Shown: piece by piece, positions 58,765 to 64,000 of the stretch
Layout: each line of letters starts with the position of its first letter
Position numbering within the stretch: position 1 is the stretch's first letter
Assembly: GCA_005518185.1 (NCBI GenBank)
Contig: RKSN01000004.1
Location: 118,680 to 182,679 of the forward strand
Origin: Chakrabartia godavariana
Lineage (GTDB): Bacteria; Pseudomonadota; Alphaproteobacteria; Sphingomonadales; Sphingomonadaceae
Direction of reading: 5' to 3'
Length of the DNA: 64,000 bases
The notes under the pieces: generated by a model
Seen by the model: only the letters and a program-made list of their open reading frames with translations
Databases searched by the model: none
Told to the model about the DNA's origin: nothing
Made by a program: the position numbers and the translations under genes

Positions 58765-58793
58765 TTAACCGCAAAACACATTCCAGGAACGAA

Positions 58794-59291
58794 TTAGACG
58801 GCTGCTCCCAATACGAACCTTGCTCGTTCACGGCGGAGCATTTCGTATGGGCTCATGCAGGTAATGCCGAGACCGATGCATGCATTTGGGATCTTGATCT
58901 TGCGTACCGAAGCCGAAGGCACTTCGTGAGTCACCACGACGCAGTCGTGGGCTTTGGCATGTGCCACCAGCCAATAATCGGCGACTTGCAAGAAAGTCGC
59001 GATTGCGGCGGGCTCATAGGCTTGCCCAGTGGCCCAGGCGCTCACCTCTCCCAAGGCAGGGAGAACCGCGTCGTCGGGTGGCAAGAAAAAGCCCTTGCCT
59101 CGGGCATGGGCCCAGTCCGCAAGTTCGTCACCGCCGCCTACGAGTTCGTCGCTGACCTTCTCGATGCTTGCGACAATCGCGGCTGCGTTCTGATCTACCA
59201 GCCATTCCCAAAAGGCAGGGCAGAAATCGAAGCCATAGTGAAGGTTCTTTGCCTGGATGAAGACGTTCGCGTCGAGCAGGTAACGGGTCAA
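58794..59291 (-). CDS. DUF4411 family PIN-like nuclease toxin
   Basis: A 165-residue PIN-fold protein. It opens with YLLDANVFIQAKN, holding the first catalytic Asp, continues with EKVSDELVGGGDELADWA, and later has VADYWLVAHAKAHDCVVVTHE with the remaining acidic residue. DUF4411 proteins are predicted RNases paired with ImmA/IrrE-type partners. The ATG overlaps the upstream metallopeptidase stop (ATGA), indicating a bicistronic toxin-antitoxin unit. Confidence 0.82.
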   Translation of the reverse strand: MTRYLLDANVFIQAKNLHYGFDFCPAFWEWLVDQNAAAIVASIEKVSDELVGGGDELADWAHARGKGFFLPPDDAVLPALGEVSAWATGQAYEPAAIATFLQVADYWLVAHAKAHDCVVVTHEVPSASVRKIKIPNACIGLGITCMSPYEMLRRERARFVLGAAV

Positions 59292-60442
59292 GCCAGCACC
59301 CCTACTTCCTGCCCGATGTGGTTGAAGGTCTCGGTCTTCGCAACACCGAGCATACGAAAGGCATCACGGTAAAGGGTCTGGCCCTCGAGCGTGCTTTCGA
59401 CCAGGGCGCGGGCGAAACGGCGGCTGACGCGAGACAGGGTCGTACGATAGAAGTCGCCGCCGCCGCCGCTTCGTTCTGCGATCACTCGCAGTCGGGCGCG
59501 CTCGGCAGCCCATGCGGCCTCGAAGGCAGCCCGGGTCAGCCAACCGGCATCGAGAAGACGTCTCAAAATGACAAGGCTGCTGACCTTGTAGCGACGCGTG
59601 AGACGAGCGACGGCGTCGTCAATTGCTTCATCCGCAACGAGATCGGCTTGTAGCGTTACCAATGGCACGAGTAATTCAGCTGCGACCGCGTTGCACCAGA
59701 CTTCCTCACGCCGGAAACCCGCGACCGGCGCGGCGCTGGCATTCGATATCGCAGTGGCACCAAGCCAGAGGTGCGCGAGTTCATGGGCAAGCGTGAACAT
59801 CTGAGCGGACTTGCTGTCCGATCCGTTGATGAACACCAGTGGCGCCTGGGTGTCGGCAAGGGCAAAGCCGCGGAACTCTTCCGGATCGAGCTTGCGGTTA
59901 TTGTTACTGAGAACGACGCCGCTTACCATCACCAGTACGCCGAGCGCGTCGGCGTGGCCAATGAAGAGTCGCAGAGCCTCCTCCCAGGTCCGGCAGGCAG
60001 CACGCGCTTCTAGGTCGAAGCCTAGCGCTTCAGCCATCCGCGCTGCCACAGCGACTGGCTTGTCATTCAGCGAGGCACTGCCGACAAACGCGAGTTCGGG
60101 CAGCCGCACGGCCCGGGCATAGTCCTTGAACCATCCCTGGCGCTCCTGGCAGGCATAGACCATGTCGAGGAGGTTGGGACTGGGGCGGTGAATGGCGCGG
60201 CCATCGACCGTCCGAAAATCTGGTATCGGCAATTGCTCATGAGGCGGAGCAGGAAGAAACAGATAGCCAACCGGCACATGGACAGCATCGGCGAAGGCTT
60301 GCAACTGCTTGATCGTGGGCTGCGCGTCTCCGGCCTCCCACAGGGCAAGTTTGGGGAAGCGGTGGTCCAGATCTTCCGGGCTCTTGCCTGCACGCTCGCG
60401 CGCCCAGGTCAGAAGCTCAGGATGGATGGCCGCCCGCGTCAT
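59288..60442 (-). CDS. XRE-ImmA/IrrE metallopeptidase-type antitoxin
   Basis: A 384-residue protein. The N-terminal XRE helix-turn-helix (about 10-60; LLTWARERAGKSPEDL, ALWEAGDAQPTIKQLQAFADAV) is joined to an ImmA/IrrE zinc peptidase domain. Zinc motif HELAH (220-224) is preceded by FINGSDSKSAQMFTLA, and the AAELLVPL segment is typical. Such HTH-COG2856 proteins act as antitoxins or regulators of partner toxins. It overlaps the DUF4411 toxin gene. Self-regulation at its promoter is expected but no operator is obvious. Confidence 0.83.
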   Translation of the reverse strand: MTRAAIHPELLTWARERAGKSPEDLDHRFPKLALWEAGDAQPTIKQLQAFADAVHVPVGYLFLPAPPHEQLPIPDFRTVDGRAIHRPSPNLLDMVYACQERQGWFKDYARAVRLPELAFVGSASLNDKPVAVAARMAEALGFDLEARAACRTWEEALRLFIGHADALGVLVMVSGVVLSNNNRKLDPEEFRGFALADTQAPLVFINGSDSKSAQMFTLAHELAHLWLGATAISNASAAPVAGFRREEVWCNAVAAELLVPLVTLQADLVADEAIDDAVARLTRRYKVSSLVILRRLLDAGWLTRAAFEAAWAAERARLRVIAERSGGGGDFYRTTLSRVSRRFARALVESTLEGQTLYRDAFRMLGVAKTETFNHIGQEVGVLA

Positions 60443-60500
60443 GGGTACTTAGTAGTCTTGTATTGGACTCTGCGGCAAGACCGCATGGAATTGCCTGGCA

Positions 60501-60890
60501 TCACCTGATCACCGACACTGCGACACCGGCCGCGTCCGCGACGGTGCGCCACTGCTTGTCGGCAGTGAGCGCCGGAAGACCGTCCCGGCGCGCGAGCGCC
60601 AGGCAGAAACGGTCGCCGAGCGACAGGCCGGCCTCGGCCGTCGCGGCGCGCAGGCGCCCGGCGATGGTGGCGAGCGCCTGGTCTGCCTCGACGATCGCCA
60701 TCGGCAGGGGCCGCAGCATGGCGTCGACCTGGTCGGCGGGCATGCCAGCATGGATGAAGTGGCTGACGACCTCGGCGTAGTTGACGCTCGACATGCGCGA
60801 GGTGCCGATCGCATCGGCGACCTTGCCCGCGCCGGGCTCGTCCCGTAGCAGGGCAAGCAGCGCGGAGGCGTCGAGTACGACTTCGCTCAT
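60501..60890 (-). CDS. vapC: VapC-type PIN toxin
   Basis: A 129-residue PIN-domain RNase. EVVLDASALLALLRDEPG carries the first acidic residue, MSSVNYAEVVSHFI the Glu, and LSLGDRFCLALARRDGLPALTADKQW the later Asp residues. VapC toxins cleave RNA, often initiator tRNA or rRNA. It is coupled by ATGA to the AbrB-type antitoxin upstream. Confidence 0.88.
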   Translation of the reverse strand: MSEVVLDASALLALLRDEPGAGKVADAIGTSRMSSVNYAEVVSHFIHAGMPADQVDAMLRPLPMAIVEADQALATIAGRLRAATAEAGLSLGDRFCLALARRDGLPALTADKQWRTVADAAGVAVSVIR

Positions 60891-61132
60891 TCGCCCGATT
60901 CCTCACGGCGGCGGGCAAGAAAGGCATCGACTGATGCGGCAGCGTTGCCTTCGGTGTATTTCTTAGCCAGCGCCTGGGCGTGGGCGATCGACTGCGCAAC
61001 CGTGCGCAGGATCACGCCGTCCTCGGTTTCCTCGACCAGCAGCGCGCCGCCGCCGGCCAGGCCGAGCCGCTTGCGGATCTCGGCCGGCAGGCTCATCCGG
61101 CCATTGGGCGTGATCGTCACTTGTACCGTCAT
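60887..61132 (-). CDS. vapB: AbrB/MazE-type antitoxin
   Basis: An 81-residue swapped-hairpin AbrB DNA-binding protein: MTVQVTITPNGRMSLPAEIRKRLGL, then a Gly-rich turn and VILRTVAQSIAHAQALAKKY. It should neutralise the VapC toxin encoded next and repress the operon. ATG 61132 is chosen, since the HTH-like fold begins at once and the longer open frame is not protein-like. Confidence 0.85.
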   Translation of the reverse strand: MTVQVTITPNGRMSLPAEIRKRLGLAGGGALLVEETEDGVILRTVAQSIAHAQALAKKYTEGNAAASVDAFLARRREESGE

Positions 61133-61287
61133 GGCACTGCTCCTGATGCGGCGAACGCGTCGTGAAGCGCGCGCGTGAGCCAATTCAGGGGCCATATGCC
61201 ACAAAATCGCAAACGTGTCACGCACGGCACAGCGTGGCATGATCGCGCAGTTTGATAATAAAGCTTATGTTAAATAATATCAATGTC

Positions 61288-61839
61288 TTAGATGGATTTA
61301 GGACCGTCCTGCCACGATGATTGATCGCGCGGCAAGCGTTGCTCATCATCGATTACTACGAGGCAGTGCGGCGCTTCGCGGCTCCAGGACCACAGCACAA
61401 GGTTGCGATCGTCGGGCGTCGCACGCGAGGCAAAGCTCGGAACGATGACGCCTGCGCAGCCGCCGGCGATCAGCCGGTCGGCAAGCTCCCAGGTCGGAAC
61501 GGGCTTGCGGTCACCGGCAATCCGTTCCCACGCGCAGCTCAACTGCGCGAGGGTGACGTCGGCGCGCTCGCGCACCGCGGGATCGGTCAGGTCGAGAACA
61601 TCGGCGAGTTCGGCGCGGTAGCTGCAGATGGTCAGCGGCTGCGCCTTGAAGGCAAAGCCTTGCTGGGCTTCGAGCCAGGCGGTCTCGAGGCTCAACGCCG
61701 CGTAGAAACAAGCCGTGCCGATGCGATTGAAGCGCCCGCCATGCAGCTTCGCGCCTTCGCCGGATTCGGGGTCATAGGCCCAGGCGGGATGATGCGCGCG
61801 GTAGACGAGACCGTCGAACCGGCTGAAGGACAGTGTCAC
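61288..61839 (-). CDS. RES-domain toxin
   Basis: A 183-residue RES protein. The Arg, Glu and Ser positions of the family are visible as VYRAHHPAWAY, GGRFNRIGTACFYAALSLETAWLE and VPSFAS. RES toxins are ADP-ribosyltransferase-like and degrade NAD+ or modify metabolic enzymes. It follows its Xre/MbcA-type antitoxin gene by 18 nt. Downstream, 61133-61287 holds no gene and is AT-rich near 61255-61290. Confidence 0.88.
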   Translation of the reverse strand: MTLSFSRFDGLVYRAHHPAWAYDPESGEGAKLHGGRFNRIGTACFYAALSLETAWLEAQQGFAFKAQPLTICSYRAELADVLDLTDPAVRERADVTLAQLSCAWERIAGDRKPVPTWELADRLIAGGCAGVIVPSFASRATPDDRNLVLWSWSREAPHCLVVIDDEQRLPRDQSSWQDGPKSI

Positions 61840-61857
61840 CTTGAGGTTGCCTGGCGA

Positions 61858-62220
61858 TCAGGCAAACCCGCCGGCGGCGATCCGGCCGAGATAGGCGCGG
61901 ACCTTCTCGCCGAGGCCCTGGCGGACGAGTTCTTCGGCGGTGGCATCACCGAACGACGGCAGCGGCTGCGAGCGGTACCAGGCATAGGCCGCCAGTTCGC
62001 TGCCCGCCCACGGGATGACGCGATTGATGATTTCGCTCACCTCACGCAACCGCGCCTGGGTGACCACGCTCTGGCTGCGGGCAGCCTTGGACACCGCATC
62101 GCGCGACAATCCGGCCGCCAGCGCCAGTTCCGACTTGGTGATGTGCAAGGCCGCCGACAGGCGGTCGGGCGAGACGCCTTTCTCGCCGGTGACTTCGCTC
62201 AGGAATGCCGCGCTTGCCAT
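61858..62220 (-). CDS. Xre/MbcA/ParS-type antitoxin
   Basis: A 120-residue antitoxin. An N-terminal HTH (DRLSAALHITKSELALAAGLSRDAVSKAARSQS) is followed by a C-terminal domain with PWAGSELAAYAWYRSQPLPSFGDATAEELVRQGLGEKVRAYLGRIAAGGFA in segments, the DUF2384-type toxin-binding part. ATG 62220 has GGTGAGG upstream. It forms an operon with the RES toxin and probably autorepresses. Confidence 0.88.
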   Translation of the reverse strand: MASAAFLSEVTGEKGVSPDRLSAALHITKSELALAAGLSRDAVSKAARSQSVVTQARLREVSEIINRVIPWAGSELAAYAWYRSQPLPSFGDATAEELVRQGLGEKVRAYLGRIAAGGFA

Positions 62221-62307
62221 GTGCCTCACCATTTGCCGATTTATGAGGCAGTATATGCGGCGGAAGGCGCAAAATGTCAAGTTCGGCCCACGGGCCGCCG
62301 CTCAGAC

Positions 62308-62820
62308 CTAGCCGAAGGCGACGCCGAGCTTCTTGCGCTTTGCCGGGGCCGCGGCGGCCTTGGGCTGCGCCTTGGGTGCTGCCCCGGCCGCAGCTTCCGA
62401 TGCAACTTTGGCCACAGCCTTCGGGCTCTGGCCGGGTTTGCGGCCCAGGCCGATCCTGACCGCGAGCTCCTTGCGTTTGGCGGCATAGTCGGGCGCGACC
62501 ATCGGGTAATCGGCAGGCAGGCTCCAGCGCGCCCGGTATTCGGCGGGCGTCAGGCCGTGCTCGGTGCCGAGGTGGCGCTTGAGCATCTTCATTTTCTCGC
62601 CGCATTCAAGGCAGGTAACCGCGTCGGGCTTGACCGAGGAACGCACCGAAACGGCAGGCTTCAACTCTTCCGCGGCCGGTTCCGGCGCCTGTCCAAGCGC
62701 GGCAAGCGAAGCGTAGACCGCCTGGATCAGGCCCGGCAGGTCCGCGGCAGCCACCGAATTGTTGCTGACATGGGCAGAGACGATGTCGGCGACATGATCC
62801 AGCAGTGCTTCGTTTTCCAT
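62308..62820 (-). CDS. MucR/Ros family zinc-finger regulator
   Basis: A 170-residue MucR-type regulator typical of alphaproteobacteria. The zinc site is C70, C73, H83, H88 (TCLECGEKMKMLKRHLGTEH), followed by LTPAEYRARWSLPADYPMVAPDYAAKRKELA. The N-terminal helix region mediates oligomerisation. The C-terminus is an unusual Ala/Lys/Pro-rich tail (KAVAKVASEAAAGAAPKAQPKAAAAP). MucR proteins silence AT-rich and accessory genes, so a plasmid copy may affect both plasmid and host. Confidence 0.9.
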   Translation of the reverse strand: MENEALLDHVADIVSAHVSNNSVAAADLPGLIQAVYASLAALGQAPEPAAEELKPAVSVRSSVKPDAVTCLECGEKMKMLKRHLGTEHGLTPAEYRARWSLPADYPMVAPDYAAKRKELAVRIGLGRKPGQSPKAVAKVASEAAAGAAPKAQPKAAAAPAKRKKLGVAFG

Positions 62821-62936
62821 GCGGGCGAGACCTTTCCAATTCCCGGATCAGGGGCTCCTAGGCGATCGGTCGCCACCACGCCAGAGGGGCCGCGCAGCCG
62901 CGCGCCTGGCGCGGCTTGAGGGCTCGATGGTCCGGT

Positions 62937-63494
62937 TCAGGCCGCGAAGAGGTCGCCCTGCGGATTTGAGGACGCCGCACCTAGTCGCCTTATCGGCGCG
63001 GGCCTGCGCAGCAGGGCAAGCACACCGGGCTTGACCACATAGACCGCATGGCGCCCGCCGCCGCGGTTCTTGTGGTTGGTGGCGTAGCCCGCATAGTGCC
63101 GGGTCATCAGCCCAGCGCGGACCAGATCGGAGATCGCGCGGCTGACATTGGCGCGGCCCACGGCCTGGACCTGCTCCTCGACCGCGACCTCGATCCGCGC
63201 CGCGTCGAACTCCGGCTTCCCGGTAAGGTCGGCCTTCAGCCCCTCGGCAACGCGTGCGCGCAACGCCGCGCGGCGGGCAGGCTGCGCGCTCATGGGGAGA
63301 AGCTGGGAGCAGAGCCATTCGCGCAGGAGCACCGGGACGCCGCCTTGCGCGACGAACGGCCCGGCCTGCCCTCGGCCGTCGGCAATCTCGGCGACAAGCT
63401 GGAGGACAAGGAAGGCGTAGCGCGGGCGGTTCGAGGCTTCGACCAGGACCGCATAGATCCCGCCGACACCAGTGATTTCTTGGGCTCGTTCCAT
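62937..63494 (-). CDS. winged-helix-like plasmid protein of unknown function
   Basis: A 185-residue protein. The first half is helical (ARYAFLVLQLVAEIADG-like). The second half resembles a winged helix (VEEQVQAVGRANVSRAISDLVRAGLMTRHYAGYATNHKNRGGGRHAVYVV) with a long basic wing loop. The C-terminus is basic/hydrophobic (GVLALLRRPAPIRRL). It may be a regulator or a replication-associated DNA-binding protein, but I recognise no named family. Just upstream TGCTCAATAC and TGCTCAATG (63512-63494 on the minus strand) form a direct repeat that might be its operator. Confidence 0.6.
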   Translation of the reverse strand: MERAQEITGVGGIYAVLVEASNRPRYAFLVLQLVAEIADGRGQAGPFVAQGGVPVLLREWLCSQLLPMSAQPARRAALRARVAEGLKADLTGKPEFDAARIEVAVEEQVQAVGRANVSRAISDLVRAGLMTRHYAGYATNHKNRGGGRHAVYVVKPGVLALLRRPAPIRRLGAASSNPQGDLFAA

Positions 63495-64000
63495 TGAGCA
63501 GTATTGAGCACAAAAGGTGAATCCTGTGAATCCCCCTTGTACTCCGCCATGTCGTTTGTCGCCCGTGACACTTCACCCAGCGGCGCTGCCGGACATGCGC
63601 GGCCAGTCGCGTCAAAGCCGATCTCTCGGCCATTCGGATCCTCAAGCTGGCCCGATCGCCGGATCGCCCTCAGCACTGGTCACGCGGGCGATGCAAAATG
63701 ACACTCCACGCGAGGGCAAAGTGTCACAGATGCCATGCCCGGAGGTGCGAAAGCCAGACCCGGCGGGCAAAAAAATGGGGCCAGCGTGAGCCAGCCCCTT
63801 GGAAAGTTTTGGGAGAGGATGCCTGAAAGGCACTGCTGATATGGGTGCAGGGTTCTGATGCTGCAAGTGCGAAATAGACGCCGCTGGTTGCCTTTTTCGC
63901 AACCGCTGTTTCGCCCGTCGCAGCGACTACATGAGTGATGGGGGGCTGGCTTCGGCCCAATGGGAGGCGGCAGCGCCGCCTCCCGGGCTCGGGTTTAGAG
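63495..64000. other. apparently gene-free window end with hairpins
   Basis: No coding region is convincing here. At 63769-63792 a minus-strand terminator-like structure (GGGGCTGGC, loop, imperfect GCTGGCCCC, then TTTTTTT) could end a gene lying to the right of the window. At 63962-63984 a perfect 10-bp hairpin (GGGAGGCGGC, AGC, GCCGCCTCCC) is present. The rest shows mixed GC-rich sequence without repeats that I can identify. Confidence 0.5.

Larger units (their letters stand above)
58461..58793. other. intergenic region with leader element and hairpin
   Basis: A 333-nt gap on the minus-strand side of the TA operon. It contains leader element copy 2 (58571-58687) and a stable hairpin (58738-58764) just after the DUF4411 gene. 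No credible gene seen. Confidence 0.6.

Noticed and set aside
61321..62919. Plus-strand open frame of 532 codons opposite RES, Xre and MucR genes
   Set aside because: Runs across three recognisable minus-strand genes and their gaps; no domain structure of its own.
1..64000. tRNA, rRNA or other stable RNA genes
   Set aside because: No cloverleaf-like or conserved rRNA sequence was recognised by eye; a covariance-model scan would be needed to exclude small RNAs.

Overview
The window looks like part of a large conjugative plasmid of an alphaproteobacterium, most probably a sphingomonad (Sphingobium, Novosphingobium or a relative). The evidence is high GC, alphaproteobacterial gene types (MucR, a FixL-FixJ pair, RES/Xre modules), a complete F-type transfer region and a copper-resistance island. 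The organism is inferred from gene content only. No replication or partition gene is recognisable.

Region 1 (1-1927) is the right part of an IS66-family element whose large transposase gene is frameshifted. Region 2 (1931-23986) is a metal and stress island. It holds a LOG protein and a divergent MBL/beta-CASP nuclease, then small exported proteins: three paralogues of an unrecognised family, a Met/His-rich lipoprotein, a Cys-rich four-helix copper-storage-like protein and a Met/His-rich periplasmic protein. These are interleaved with a MerR regulator and followed by copA-copB and an MFS transporter. A CheY-like regulator with a Cys-rich tail and a FixJ-FixL-type pair follow on the minus strand, then a second copA-copB pair, a cnrYXH-like ECF sigma operon, copC-copD, a YHS/HMBD copper P-type ATPase, a PepSY protein and a DUF411 protein. 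Two regulatory layers can be read in the DNA. A -35/-10 pair with an exact 13-nt spacer recurs before cnrY, copA2 and copC. A TACGTA motif recurs before four other transcription units, beside a FixL homologue that keeps the haem-ligand histidine.

Region 3 (24132-47167) is the mating-pair-formation operon on the plus strand: traA-L-E-K-B, a DsbC-like gene, traV-C, trbI, a TraF-type signal peptidase, traW-U, trbC, traN-F-H-G, with several small unknown genes. It is preceded by a VirB1-like transglycosylase, two minus-strand regulator-like genes and a 330-nt control region with repeated TTTCCC-N4-GGGG palindromes. Region 4 (47296-48918) is a divergent pair of FCD-type regulators around an inverted repeat. 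Region 5 (48921-55796) is a minus-strand DNA-processing operon: an RHH protein, TraD coupling protein, MobF relaxase and small genes; an origin of transfer may lie upstream at 55797-56268.

Region 6 (56269-64000) is plasmid accessory DNA: small unknown genes, each with its own terminator, a roughly 100-nt leader element present twice, a DUF2493 protein, and three toxin-antitoxin-like modules (ImmA/DUF4411-PIN, AbrB/VapC, Xre/RES). A MucR regulator, a winged-helix-like protein and an apparently gene-free end complete the window.
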